This document shows, one piece after another, positions 7,893-16,900 of a DNA stretch of 64,000 bases. How positions within the stretch are numbered: the stretch's first letter is position 1; every line of letters begins with the position of its first letter. The stretch is taken from positions 124,001 to 188,000 of the forward strand of contig NZ_JAMBOI010000002.1 of the NCBI RefSeq assembly GCF_023715535.1. Direction: 5' to 3'. The position numbers and the translations under genes are program-made. Source of the DNA: Sporosarcina luteola. GTDB lineage: Bacteria; Bacillota; Bacilli; Bacillales_A; Planococcaceae. A model generated the notes under the pieces. That model was given only the letters and a program-made list of their open reading frames with translations, was not told where the DNA came from and made no database searches.

Positions 7893-9344
7893 TTGAGAGA
7901 AGTTAAGGTTGGTTTACGACCCGTTGTAAACAATATAAATTTACCCACTGTTATGAAAACAGCTATACTTCCGGGGGACACAATTGAAAGGCTATTTATT
8001 GCAACCCAGATAGGAGAAATCTATTACATAGGAAACGGGGATATAAGAAATTTTTTAGATATTCGTCCGCGCGTCTTAAAACTAGGTGCTGCTGGTGGAG
8101 GTTATGACGAACGGGGATTGCTTGGTCTAGCGTTTCATCCCAGTTTTTATTATAACGGTCTGTTTTATCTTCATTATTCAGTAGCTGGAACACAAGGTCC
8201 AGGTGCTCTACCTCAGTCAGAAGCTGCAAGACCAGCTCAAAATGCTCTTCCTGAATTTTTTAATCCTAATCCGTGTGACCCTAGTACCTTAAACCTAAGG
8301 TGGATAAATAGGGAAACGCAATATGATCATATTGATACAGTTGAAGAATGGATTATACAATCAAATGGTCAACCTCAAAAACGGCGGACGTTACTTAATT
8401 TAAGAAGGCCATTTTTTAATCATAATGGTGTCAACAGCTTAAACTTTTCACCTGAAACAGGAAAACTTGTGTTAACAACCGGAGATGGTGGATCTGGCTA
8501 TGATCCATTTAACTTAAGTCAGAACGATATGGAAATTGCGGGTAAAATAATTGAAATTGATGTAACTAAGAATACATTTATCAATAATCCACCCGTAGTC
8601 ACACGTTTTAATGAACTTCCAGTAAGCATTCAGGAAGCACTAACTGTAATTGCTAAAGGGGTTCGAAATATACCAGGCATTTCATATCAAAGGTTTTACA
8701 ATCAATATATCAAGTATGTGGGAAATGTCGGACAGGATTTAGTAGAGTCGATTTTTTCATACGTTCAATATAAACCAATACCGGTTACTCAGCTCATTCA
8801 AGCTTCTTTAAGAAACGCTGAATCTGACCAGGAAGGATTTATTAACTTTGGCTGGCGTGGGTGGGAAGGTGCTTTTCCTACTTCGATAATAAGGGGCTGC
8901 TCTGCAAATCCGACATTGGATGAGAAAACAATTGCTTATTACAATGATGCAGTAAAAACCTCATTTAAGCGTCTTCAGCCTTTAACTAGTTATTTTCATC
9001 AAGATCCCCGACCCGATAAGTTTGGAGGAACTGCGCTTACAGGAGTGCAAGCCTACATGGGGAATGGAATACCCGATTTAACGGGAAGCGTTGTGTTTAC
9101 CGATATCGCCCGGGATGAGGGATCTCAACCGGGTAGAGGAGTTTTAGCTTATACCAGAGTAAGAACAGATGGTAAACCAAATGATTTTAGTGTTATACAA
9201 ACTGATTATAATTTTGGGTCTCAATCAGCTCATTATGTTAGTTTAGGAACGAATCTAAATCAAACCAAGCTTTATTTAGGGGTTTATGGCTCTCTGAATG
9301 TGACAGACTATAACAAAGGAACCATCTTTGAAATTGTTCCATGA
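7893..9344 (+). CDS. Glucose/sorbosone dehydrogenase-like beta-propeller protein
   Basis: A 483-residue protein with the pattern of the soluble PQQ glucose dehydrogenase family (GSDH): ERGLLGLAFHPSF near residue 75, NHNGVNSLNFSPETGKL with the conserved His near residue 178, TTGDGG after it, and the late FGGTALTGVQAYMGNGIPDL and GSVVFTDIARDEGSQ blades. Family members oxidise sugars with bound PQQ, but many Firmicutes versions have no tested activity and their hosts lack PQQ synthesis. No signal peptide is seen, unlike most secreted relatives. Start is TTG behind AGAGGAG (11 nt spacing). The gene is clearly more AT-rich than its neighbours, which hints at transfer. Confidence 0.75.
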   Translation: MREVKVGLRPVVNNINLPTVMKTAILPGDTIERLFIATQIGEIYYIGNGDIRNFLDIRPRVLKLGAAGGGYDERGLLGLAFHPSFYYNGLFYLHYSVAGTQGPGALPQSEAARPAQNALPEFFNPNPCDPSTLNLRWINRETQYDHIDTVEEWIIQSNGQPQKRRTLLNLRRPFFNHNGVNSLNFSPETGKLVLTTGDGGSGYDPFNLSQNDMEIAGKIIEIDVTKNTFINNPPVVTRFNELPVSIQEALTVIAKGVRNIPGISYQRFYNQYIKYVGNVGQDLVESIFSYVQYKPIPVTQLIQASLRNAESDQEGFINFGWRGWEGAFPTSIIRGCSANPTLDEKTIAYYNDAVKTSFKRLQPLTSYFHQDPRPDKFGGTALTGVQAYMGNGIPDLTGSVVFTDIARDEGSQPGRGVLAYTRVRTDGKPNDFSVIQTDYNFGSQSAHYVSLGTNLNQTKLYLGVYGSLNVTDYNKGTIFEIVP

Positions 9345-9417
9345 TCTGTAACTCTAATCTTTACTCAATACTAGATTGGTCGCATTCTCATATGATATTG
9401 AAATATAAACGAAAAGT

Positions 9418-9455
9418 GACCGACAGTATCTGAAAAATACTGTCGGTCCTTATAT
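9418..9455. terminator. Bidirectional terminator
   Basis: Perfect 12-bp stem GACCGACAGTAT/ATACTGTCGGTC with a 7-nt loop between two convergent genes, T-rich on the plus side and AT-rich on the minus side. Confidence 0.8.
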
Positions 9456-9478
9456 TTAGAGAGTAGGCAACTTATCTA

Positions 9479-9694
9479 TTAATAGCCGTAAGGACGGTTG
9501 TATGGTTGGTTGTAGTATGGATAGTATGGATAGCGAGAGTATGGTGGGTATGGTGGGTATGGTGGGTAGAATGGGTAAATCGGGAAAAATGGGTATTGAA
9601 AACGTGGGCGACGTCTTCTGCGACGTCTTCCGTAACTGTCGTATTCGTAGTCATCATCATCGTATCTGTCGCGATCGAAATCAAATCGTGTCAA
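9479..9694 (-). CDS. Tyr/Pro/Arg-rich low-complexity small protein
   Basis: A 71-residue protein in three blocks: an acidic Asp/Tyr start (FDFDRDRYDDDDYEYDSYG), seven consecutive Arg, then a Tyr/Pro tail with YPPYPPYPPY and NQPYNRPYGY. The TTG start follows a strong AAGGAGG (8 nt spacing), which decides this frame over the His/Thr-rich frame on the same strand. I do not recognise a named family. Composition recalls tyrosine-rich spore coat or crust proteins of Bacillales, which cross-link through Tyr, but that is inference only. It ends at the bidirectional terminator shared with the dehydrogenase-like gene. Confidence 0.7.
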   Translation of the reverse strand: MTRFDFDRDRYDDDDYEYDSYGRRRRRRRPRFQYPFFPIYPFYPPYPPYPPYSRYPYYPYYNQPYNRPYGY

Positions 9695-9868
9695 TATTTC
9701 TCCTCCTTTTGATGTCAGTTTAGGTTATGTAATGTAAGGTATGACAGTCTGTGCATTCGCCTATAGTTAACATTGCTAAACTTAATTGGTCCAACAAAAG
9801 ATTTACAAAAAGACACCTGAATTAGATCTCCTATAAATCACCTTATCGACATTAGTTTACCCCCCCTT

Positions 9869-9896
9869 GGACCTCCAAAGGGGGGGGACTCTTCAA
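9869..9896. other. C7/G8 hairpin
   Basis: A run of seven C, then TTGGACCTCCAA, then eight G can fold into a very stable hairpin. It lies in the 258-bp gap between two genes. There is no long T-run directly after it on either strand, so a terminator role is possible but not clear. Confidence 0.4.
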
Positions 9897-9952
9897 CTCA
9901 CTTTTTCATTTGAAAATAATTGTTAACCAAACCACGAAACCATTATGGCAGC

Positions 9953-10597
9953 TTATTTGCCGTTTCCATCAAAACCGGTTTCCGCCTTCAATTGTTCCAA
10001 GAATTCAATCATGAAGGCGTGGCGCTCCTCGGCAAGACGCTTTCCTTCCTCGGTCACCATCAAATCTTTCAATAAAAGCAGCTTCTCATAAAAATGCGTG
10101 ACGGAAGCCGTGTTCCTGGAACGGTACTCATCCTCGGACATTTCTGTCCTCGCGATTTCATCCGCATCGTATAATTTCCTTCCCCTCGCTCCTCCAAAAG
10201 CGAACGTCCGGGCAATACCGATTGCGCCGATTGCGTCGAGGCGATCCGCATCCCTGACAATCGCACCTTCAATTGAAACAATTTCTTCTTCGTTGCCGCC
10301 ATTGAACGAAACACTTTTGATCGTTTTAAGAACCTTCATCGCCAACTCGTCATCTGCACCTGCGAAATGGAGCAGCTCTGATGTGGACATGTTGCCGTTT
10401 GTTTTATATTTAGGATCATCGATATCATGAAGCAGGACAGCAAGCTTAATGACTGTCAATTCCGCTTCAGGCATTGTAAGCGCAATCTCCTCCGCATTTT
10501 TCATAACCCGTAAAATATGATCATAATCATGGCTGGCATCGAATTTCCTATAAATATCGATTACCCGCTCAGTTACATTTCTTATTATCGTTTCCAT
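9953..10597 (-). CDS. HD-domain phosphohydrolase (YedJ-like)
   Basis: A 214-residue HD-superfamily metal-dependent phosphohydrolase. Ligands are visible in SHDYDHILRV, LLHDIDDPKY and RDADRLDAIGAIGIAR; the last motif is typical of the YedJ/YpgQ group. B. subtilis YpgQ hydrolyses nucleoside triphosphates in vitro, so a nucleotide substrate is plausible, but it is not shown here. I use the ATG at 10597 (METIIRN), because the earlier ATG at 10606 abuts the AAGG site. It is divergent from cspD. Confidence 0.8.
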   Translation of the reverse strand: METIIRNVTERVIDIYRKFDASHDYDHILRVMKNAEEIALTMPEAELTVIKLAVLLHDIDDPKYKTNGNMSTSELLHFAGADDELAMKVLKTIKSVSFNGGNEEEIVSIEGAIVRDADRLDAIGAIGIARTFAFGGARGRKLYDADEIARTEMSEDEYRSRNTASVTHFYEKLLLLKDLMVTEEGKRLAEERHAFMIEFLEQLKAETGFDGNGK

Positions 10598-10657
10598 AGT
10601 ATCCATCCTTTTTTAATTCTTATAAAGATCAAATCGACTGAAGATTTAGGCGTGTCG

Positions 10658-10686
10658 TTGACGTTAATTGTCGATTCATGTATAGT
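10658..10686 (+). promoter_or_regulatory. Sigma-A promoter of cspD
   Basis: TTGACG, a 17-nt spacer and TATAGT form a near-consensus promoter 57 bp upstream of the cold-shock gene. The resulting leader of about 50 nt is short for a cold-sensing leader. Confidence 0.8.
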
Positions 10687-10742
10687 AAATGCATCCATGT
10701 TAATAATGGGGAAGACATTGAAATGCCGAGGGAGGAATAAGC

Positions 10743-10946
10743 ATGTACCAAGGTAAAGTAAAATGGTTCAGCAATGAAAAAGGTTATGGTTTCATTGAAA
10801 CGGATAACGGTGAGGACGTGTTTGTCCACTATACTGGCATTATGTCAGAAGGATTCAAGACATTGGATGAAGGCCAGACCGTATCCTTCGAAATCATAGA
10901 AGGTAACCGCGGACCCCAAGCGGCAAATGTCTTGACTATAACATGA
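10743..10946 (+). CDS. cspD: Cold-shock protein CspD
   Basis: A 67-residue single OB-fold RNA chaperone. RNP1 is KGYGFIE and RNP2 is VFVHY, with the conserved KVKWF start and the CspD-like tail [17 protein letters not shown]. It binds single-stranded RNA and DNA and keeps mRNA unfolded. Strong site GGGAGGA lies 6 nt before the ATG. In B. subtilis cspD is near ypeQ and ypeP, as here, which supports the symbol over cspB or cspC. Confidence 0.93.
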   Translation: MYQGKVKWFSNEKGYGFIETDNGEDVFVHYTGIMSEGFKTLDEGQTVSFEIIEGNRGPQAANVLTIT

Positions 10947-10969
10947 ATGATGATTGATTATATGTACAA

Positions 10970-11000
10970 TATCCCGCCTAGAAAATCCAGGCGGGATATT
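10970..11000. terminator. Bidirectional terminator
   Basis: Stem ATCCCGCCT/AGGCGGGAT with a short AT-rich loop, T-rich on the plus side, lies between cspD and the convergent zinc-finger gene. Confidence 0.85.
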
Positions 11001-11187
11001 ATTTTGTCAATTTATTCATTTCATTCCCTAAAAATTGAAGTTGTTCCCCGATTGTGCATGTTTGGATGCAAAACTGATGCGCCCCAGTTTTCCCGATGTC
11101 CTTCGCCTGTTGCCTTTTGACAAAACATCCTGCACAATACGTATCAAGCACTTCATTGATTTCATTCATGACTGTCAATTTATTCAT
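10999..11187 (-). CDS. ypeQ: Small zinc-finger protein (YpeQ-like)
   Basis: A 62-residue protein with the C2HC arrangement of the zf-C2HCIx2C family: DTYCAGCFVK in the first half, then HQFCIQTCTIG, giving four Cys that can hold one zinc. The start at 11187 (MNKLTVM) follows GGGAGG by 6 nt; longer ORF forms are unsupported. It is divergent from the RNase HI-like gene, as ypeQ and ypeP are neighbours in B. subtilis. Function unknown; nucleic acid or protein binding is likely. Confidence 0.75.
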   Translation of the reverse strand: MNKLTVMNEINEVLDTYCAGCFVKRQQAKDIGKTGAHQFCIQTCTIGEQLQFLGNEMNKLTK

Positions 11188-11266
11188 AGCAGCCTCCCGG
11201 TAAAGTCGTTCATTCATTTTAATATGCTTCTCAGCAGGTTGCAACAAAGAAAAGGAGAGATGAAGC

Positions 11267-11677
11267 ATGATCGAATTATACGTTGATGGCGCAAGTGCCG
11301 GAAATCCAGGCAAGAGCGGCATCGGGATATACATCAAAGGGGAAGGAAAGATTGTCAAATTCTCCGAACCGATTGAGCCGACGAACAATCATACAGCAGA
11401 GTTCATAGCCCTTCTTCGCGGAATGGAGGAAGCCGCAAAACTGACAAATGGAATCGTTTCGGCACGCTCCGATTCAAAAGCTGTCGTCTCGGCTGTGGAA
11501 AATGAGTTTGTGAAAAACGAATTACATAAGGACTATTTGAATAAAATCCTATCCATTGCCAAATCGTTCGATTTCTTTTTCATCAAATGGATACCAGATA
11601 CCGAAAATCGCGCTGCGGACGCACTTGCCCGGGAAGCGATCCATAAACAAGGGAAAAAGGACGGGGAAGAAAAGTAA
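11267..11677 (+). CDS. ypeP: RNase HI-like protein (YpeP)
   Basis: A 136-residue RNase H fold protein. Catalytic acidic residues are visible in YVDGASAGNPG, NHTAEFIALLRG, ARSDSKAVV and TENRAADALAR, so the DEDD set looks complete. It lacks the basic protrusion of E. coli RNase HI, as in other Gram-positive short forms. It would cut RNA in RNA-DNA hybrids, though B. subtilis YpeP was reported to have weak or no activity. ATG follows AAAGGAG with good spacing. Confidence 0.85.
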   Translation: MIELYVDGASAGNPGKSGIGIYIKGEGKIVKFSEPIEPTNNHTAEFIALLRGMEEAAKLTNGIVSARSDSKAVVSAVENEFVKNELHKDYLNKILSIAKSFDFFFIKWIPDTENRAADALAREAIHKQGKKDGEEK

Positions 11678-11713
11678 TGAGAATCATTCCCCGTCCAGCA
11701 ATTATCCTTTACC

Positions 11714-12316
11714 CTACTTCGCTTTCATGAATGTAACGGTGTCTTGCATGTTGTCGTAAAGCACCCATTCCTTATCGGAAACGACTGCACCGACATTGAC
11801 GAGGGTTTGGCCGTCCTTCACCTCATATGGATGATCGAAAAGGATGACTTCTTCCTCAGTTCCATTTCGCAGCAACCGTGAACGGTGACTATGGCCATAG
11901 AACGTAAGGTTTTTCGACACTTCCGCTTCTAATAAGGACCACGGTTCACCGCCCCACTTCCATTGATGGCCGTGGATCACTTCCGCCTCGCCAAGTTCAA
12001 TTCTTTCAGGCATCGCGGAAAGCAATCCAAGCAAAGGGTCATCCGTTTCCGTTATGAACAAAATTCGTTCTTCCTGATTCCCTTTTACTGATGGGAAAGT
12101 TAGCAGCTCTACAAACCCTTTGGGTATAAGCATTACCTCTTCAAGGCTTGCAAACGTGCGTTCATTCACAAAGCGCTTGCTGATCGTACATTCGAACAGA
12201 TCCCCGGTGCCGATCAAAACAGCTCCGGGTGCCCGTTCTTTAATATGGGAGAGGACGTCCGATAAATCCTCTTTTGAGGAATGAACATCCCCTATAATTG
12301 CATATTGCATTTTCAT
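11714..12316 (-). CDS. Metallophosphoesterase family protein
   Basis: A 200-residue calcineurin-like phosphoesterase with the five expected metal and active-site motifs: GDVHS, GTGDL, GNQEE, HGHQWKW and GHSHRS. These enzymes use two metals to hydrolyse phosphodiesters or phosphomonoesters, and the substrate cannot be told from sequence. It lies 16 bp downstream of the sulfurtransferase gene on the same strand, so it is probably co-transcribed with it and dynA. Confidence 0.85.
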   Translation of the reverse strand: MKMQYAIIGDVHSSKEDLSDVLSHIKERAPGAVLIGTGDLFECTISKRFVNERTFASLEEVMLIPKGFVELLTFPSVKGNQEERILFITETDDPLLGLLSAMPERIELGEAEVIHGHQWKWGGEPWSLLEAEVSKNLTFYGHSHRSRLLRNGTEEEVILFDHPYEVKDGQTLVNVGAVVSDKEWVLYDNMQDTVTFMKAK

Positions 12317-12332
12317 GGTCCACCGCCTTCAT

Positions 12333-13154
12333 TTACCCCTTTTCCACTTCTACGATTTCCCTTGAAATCCAGTCGCTATAACTTCCTACATACAACTTGA
12401 CGTGCTCATAGCCATTTTGTTTCAGCATCGCAAATAACGGAGCGGCTGTTACACCGCTTCCACAGTATACGACGATTTCTTCATCATGCTTCACGATTAC
12501 GGAAAGCTGCTCACCCACAGCGTCACTCAAGTTAAAAGAACCGTCTTTTTTCAACTGCTCCCAGTCGAAATTCAATGCCCCGGGAATATGTCCAGCGATC
12601 GGGTCGATCGGTTCGACTTCTCCGCGATACCGTTCAGCGGAACGTGCATCAAGCAGCACATTGCCTGTTTTCCCTTCTACCGTCTTTTCGACGAATTCAC
12701 GAGTGGCAAAGATACTTTCATCCCAGACAGGGACGACATTGGAAGGTACAGACGCATCCGTACTTTTGGATACAGGAACCCCCATTACCGCTAATTCCTC
12801 GAAGCCTTCCTGTAAAATGAAGGAGTTTTTGAATCCCCCGTATTGGAGAATCCACCAAGCCCTTGCCGCAAAAGGGCTGCCGCCGTCATCATATATAAAT
12901 ATCCGGTCATCGAGTTCTAGACCGCTCTTCCTGAATAATGATGTCAACGACTCCTTGGCGGGCAATGGATGCCTTCCCGCTTTCTTCGTCATATCGGAAA
13001 GGTCATTCCCGAGATGCCAGTAGAGCGCCCCTTTAATATGCCCCTCTTCAAACTTTTTTCTCCCCAATTCACTGTCCTGCAATGAAAAACGTGCATCAAT
13101 CCATTTTACATCTTTAGTATCCAATTCATTGACCGACTTGAAAACTACACTCAT
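12333..13154 (-). CDS. Sulfurtransferase with two rhodanese domains
   Basis: A 273-residue thiosulfate/3-mercaptopyruvate sulfurtransferase. The N-terminal rhodanese domain is inactive-type (DDGGSPFAARAW in place of the Cys loop). The C-terminal domain carries the catalytic Cys in VVYCGSGVTAAP; the CGSGVT loop favours 3-mercaptopyruvate over thiosulfate. It would move a sulfane sulfur to cyanide, thiols or proteins. It starts 1 bp after dynA stops, so the two are translationally linked. Confidence 0.9.
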   Translation of the reverse strand: MSVVFKSVNELDTKDVKWIDARFSLQDSELGRKKFEEGHIKGALYWHLGNDLSDMTKKAGRHPLPAKESLTSLFRKSGLELDDRIFIYDDGGSPFAARAWWILQYGGFKNSFILQEGFEELAVMGVPVSKSTDASVPSNVVPVWDESIFATREFVEKTVEGKTGNVLLDARSAERYRGEVEPIDPIAGHIPGALNFDWEQLKKDGSFNLSDAVGEQLSVIVKHDEEIVVYCGSGVTAAPLFAMLKQNGYEHVKLYVGSYSDWISREIVEVEKG

Positions 13155-13155
13155 T

Positions 13156-16100
13156 TCAACTCATCCCCTTCAGTTGAATTTTCTTATGGATTGCTCTCCA
13201 TTCCTCCAATTGCTCGGTATCCTGCAAGAGGGAGCGCTCGGATTCAATCTGCTTGTTGCTCTGGTTCAGTAAATGAAGCCGCAACCCTTCCGCTTCCGCC
13301 TCGATCCACTGCTCCGACCAAAACTCGATCCGTTCTTTTTCCTTACCTAAATAGATAGCGGCATCTTGTTTCAACCGTTCTTCCAGCTGGTTTTTCAATA
13401 CGAGCCGTTCGCCTCTTTCGAAAAATGACTTCTGATTTTTAAATGAACGGTTGACATCTTTATACATGGCCGGATTTTCGAAAGGCGTGGTGAACGACAG
13501 CATTTCGGACTTTTCCGTTTCATACGGTGAAGGGGAAATGGAACTGTCCTGACCGTTAAGGAACCGCACTTCGGAACGCTCCCGCTCCTTCAATAACTTA
13601 TTCATGAAATTGAGCATGCGTAAATTGGTCACTTTCAACTCTTGTGTCAAATCAAAACCGACCATGTGTACCGTTTCAGCAAGTGCCATCGTTAGTGCCT
13701 TTTCAGCCGGATGATTGGCAAACGTTGACGGACTATAGCCTTCCTTGAAGAAGTCTCCAAAACGAAGGAATACCCGCTGTAAAATATAGTAAACCAATTC
13801 ATTCAATTCATTGCTGGAAGCTTTGCGGAACACTTCTGCAAAACCATGTGCATAACGTGCCCGCACCTCCTGTTCAAATCGGTCGAGTTCCACCAAGCGC
13901 TCGGCCTTACGAGATTTATTTGCTTTCGCACGTTCAATTAATATTGCAAGCCTGTTGACGGCTTTAGCAGCTTCTTCGTCCAATGCCTGAACGGCAAGCC
14001 CTTTCAGGTCATCCTTCAAGAAATGGTTGAAATGCTGTTCAAAAACTTCCATGGAGCTATCCATACGACCGTCGATCTTCGCTTCCAATGCCTGCAAGCT
14101 AGAAATGCCGTGAACTCGTGGATGACGGATCCCGAAAGCAGCCAACTCCTGTTCAACGAATGAAAGGACGGTCTCCGCTTCCTCCGCATCATTCGCCAAG
14201 TCAATCGCATTAACGATGAAGAACATCTTATCCAATTCAAATGCATCTTTCACTCGTCCAAGCTGGATTAGGAATTCACGGTCGGCTCGCGCAAAGGCAT
14301 GATTATAATAAGTGATGAAAAGAATTGCGTCAGCATTCCTTATATATTCGAAAGCGACGTCAGTATGCCGCGCATTGATGGAGTCTGCCCCTGGTGTATC
14401 GACAAGGGTGATGCCTTGCCTCGTCAAAGGACAGTCAATATACAAATCAATTGAGTCGACGAAGCAGCTCCGTTCCTCTTCCGCGACGAATCGGGTAAAT
14501 TCGGTTTGATGGACATTCATGACAGTCCCGAGTTTATCCTTATATACCGGGTAGCCGGTCTGAAATGCACGAATGAATGTTTTGTGAATGTGCAAGCTTT
14601 CGTTTTCCAGCTCTTTCCCTAAGACGACACCGGCTTTTTGGAACGCGTCTTCCAATGTTGAAATCGGCATCCCGAGCGCTTCAAATGAAACTGCCACGTC
14701 TTCGGTCATCTGGCTATTCGTTTTTAAATGAACATCCGCTGTCCGATCCTCTTTCCCTGCTGCAATCGGTCTGATCCTGTTAATCGCGGCTGTTGTCGGG
14801 TTAGGAGAAACCGGCAGCACACGGTCACCGATCAAAGCATTGGAAAAGGAAGATTTCCCGGCGCTGAACGCACCGAATAAAGCGACAGTGAACTCCTGAC
14901 TAGAAAGCCGATCCGCTTTATTCCGCAAATACTCGGCCGTCTCCGAAAATCCGGGAATATCCATCACCGAATGAGCGATATGAAGCGCCTGATCGATGAT
15001 ACTTTCCGCGTCAGGACCTTTAGAATGAACTTCCATTGTTCTTACTTGGCTATGCTCGACCGATTCAGTTTCCGTCACGCTTGCCGCCGCTGTTTCCAAT
15101 TCATCGAGTTCAATGGTTTCAATGTCCGGCCTCATTTCCCACTTCTTGAGTAAAGAATAACCGGAAGCCTGTAAGGTTGCAGTCGGTGCTGCTAGACTAG
15201 CAGTGAACTCGGCCTGTTGATGTTCGATTTCGTTCACTTGTGCAATGGCCGCAAGCTTTCGCTCAAGCGTGTGGATTGTTTGAAGGAGCGCTTCCAATTG
15301 TTCATTACCTGCGGATGCGGCAATTGCGGACATTTCTTGTTTCCAGTCTTCTGTCCGTCTTCGGAAAACCTGCTGGATGGCAGTCTTCATCTGCTCCGCC
15401 ATATTCAGTACAGTATCTCCGGTAACGACATCAGAAACATTCAAAGTTATGTCAATCTCCTCGAAAGGCACCGACATATCCATTTCGTCAATAGTAATGG
15501 ACCGCTCATCCGTCATCAACCCTGCGTCTTTGAGCGTCTTTTTCATAAGTGCTTTCAAATGCACTTCAATTTGTGTATGTATCAGCTTTGATAGGTTGGA
15601 AGCTAAGTGATCCTTTCTCCTCGCCCTTTCCTCTGCTGTTTTTTTTGCACCGAATAATAAGCCTACCTTGAATCGAGGGGATTTCGACTCCAAATAATCC
15701 TTCAATAGCTCGCGCGTTTCAAAAGGGGTGATCGATGCGTTTCTAAGTAATTCATTCCGTTCCCTTTCAAATGTTGCGTACAACTCATCCCCCGACAGAA
15801 GGGAAGCACGTTTCTTCAACCCAGTCAATTCTGCCGAAAGCTCTTCGTACTCATTCCACTCTTCATCGGAAACGATATCCGCATATGCCGCTCTGCACTC
15901 GGATTTCTCATCTTCAAGAAATTCGAGGTGCTCCTTTTTCAATTTCAAAAGCGATTGTTCAGCATTCTCCAGGAAATGATCTTTCCAATTGACAATCGAG
16001 CCTTCAACGATGTCTTTCACTTTTTCAAAATCGTTGAAAGGAAGATTATCGGATTTCAAGGATGTATAGAAGATTCCTTTAGGTTCGACACCCCATAGTT

Positions 16101-16761
16101 TGAAAGAATCTTCAACGGATTTTTTGAAGTCCTCAAAAGGCAATTCACTTTCCCGATGCTTGTCAATTTGGTTAATAATCAGATAGACATTGGTGTTATA
16201 CCGCAATAACTCTTTTGTGAACTTGAAATTCAGTTCCGACTGGACATGATTGTAATCCATCGTGTAGAAAACGAGATCAGCTAGGTGAAGTGCCGATTCT
16301 GTAGACAACCGATGGGCGTCATCTGTCGAGTCAACTCCTGGCGTATCCATAACTGTTATCGCTTCAGGTAACTTGGATCCGGGATGCCCGATTTCAATAA
16401 GAGAAATTTCCTCTCCGTCTTTACTGAAGGATTTGATCGCCTCAAAGAAACGATGACCTTTGTACTTCACGAGCGAGCCATCCGTCCGATGGATGATTGC
16501 AAATTCTTCATCGGCCTTCTTCACTTTGACGATATTTGCGCTCGTCGGGATTGGACTGGTCGGCAAAAAGTCCTCGCCTGTCAATGCATTGATCATGGAG
16601 GATTTACCTGCAGAGAAATGGCCTGCAAATCCGATGACAAATTCTTCATCCATTACTTTTCGTGCTAAGGAAGCTGCTTTCTTTACACGATCCTCGTCAT
16701 GATTCTTGTTAAATAAATGACCGTAAATAGCTGTTTTTTCTAAAATATCATTAGTAAACAT
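13156..16761 (-). CDS. dynA: Fused two-headed dynamin-like GTPase DynA (YpbR)
   Basis: A 1201-residue bacterial dynamin with two full GTPase heads in one chain, the size of B. subtilis DynA (1193). The first P-loop GHFSAGKSS is at about 47-55, with MDTPGVDS and NQIDKH after it; the second P-loop GAFSAGKSS is near 630, with VDTPGADS and VNAIDLA. Long helical stalks follow each head. DynA fuses and tethers membranes and protects cells from membrane damage by antibiotics and phage; it is cytosolic and membrane-bound. It is followed directly by the sulfurtransferase and phosphoesterase genes. Confidence 0.95.
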   Translation of the reverse strand: MFTNDILEKTAIYGHLFNKNHDEDRVKKAASLARKVMDEEFVIGFAGHFSAGKSSMINALTGEDFLPTSPIPTSANIVKVKKADEEFAIIHRTDGSLVKYKGHRFFEAIKSFSKDGEEISLIEIGHPGSKLPEAITVMDTPGVDSTDDAHRLSTESALHLADLVFYTMDYNHVQSELNFKFTKELLRYNTNVYLIINQIDKHRESELPFEDFKKSVEDSFKLWGVEPKGIFYTSLKSDNLPFNDFEKVKDIVEGSIVNWKDHFLENAEQSLLKLKKEHLEFLEDEKSECRAAYADIVSDEEWNEYEELSAELTGLKKRASLLSGDELYATFERERNELLRNASITPFETRELLKDYLESKSPRFKVGLLFGAKKTAEERARRKDHLASNLSKLIHTQIEVHLKALMKKTLKDAGLMTDERSITIDEMDMSVPFEEIDITLNVSDVVTGDTVLNMAEQMKTAIQQVFRRRTEDWKQEMSAIAASAGNEQLEALLQTIHTLERKLAAIAQVNEIEHQQAEFTASLAAPTATLQASGYSLLKKWEMRPDIETIELDELETAAASVTETESVEHSQVRTMEVHSKGPDAESIIDQALHIAHSVMDIPGFSETAEYLRNKADRLSSQEFTVALFGAFSAGKSSFSNALIGDRVLPVSPNPTTAAINRIRPIAAGKEDRTADVHLKTNSQMTEDVAVSFEALGMPISTLEDAFQKAGVVLGKELENESLHIHKTFIRAFQTGYPVYKDKLGTVMNVHQTEFTRFVAEEERSCFVDSIDLYIDCPLTRQGITLVDTPGADSINARHTDVAFEYIRNADAILFITYYNHAFARADREFLIQLGRVKDAFELDKMFFIVNAIDLANDAEEAETVLSFVEQELAAFGIRHPRVHGISSLQALEAKIDGRMDSSMEVFEQHFNHFLKDDLKGLAVQALDEEAAKAVNRLAILIERAKANKSRKAERLVELDRFEQEVRARYAHGFAEVFRKASSNELNELVYYILQRVFLRFGDFFKEGYSPSTFANHPAEKALTMALAETVHMVGFDLTQELKVTNLRMLNFMNKLLKERERSEVRFLNGQDSSISPSPYETEKSEMLSFTTPFENPAMYKDVNRSFKNQKSFFERGERLVLKNQLEERLKQDAAIYLGKEKERIEFWSEQWIEAEAEGLRLHLLNQSNKQIESERSLLQDTEQLEEWRAIHKKIQLKGMS

Positions 16762-16848
16762 AATATTCGATCCTTCCTAACATTCTCTATCTACTATACC
16801 ATTTTTCTTTATGTGATCGTTTTGATTGAGTATTCGGAGTTATGTATA

Positions 16849-16893
16849 AGAAAAGCTGCCTATATCGAGCACCCTCGATGAGACAGCTTTTAT
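16849..16893 (-). terminator. Terminator of the DinG-type helicase gene
   Basis: On the minus strand AAAAGCTG and CAGCTTTT pair, with an inner ATCGAG/CTCGAT stem, then TTCTT. It lies immediately after the helicase stop codon. Confidence 0.75.
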
Positions 16894-16900
16894 TCATTCC

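Noticed and set aside
9472..9684. His/Thr-rich ORF (HHTHHTHHT) on the minus strand
   Set aside because: It is a frame shadow of the Tyr/Pro-rich gene, which has the strong ribosome-binding site and start.
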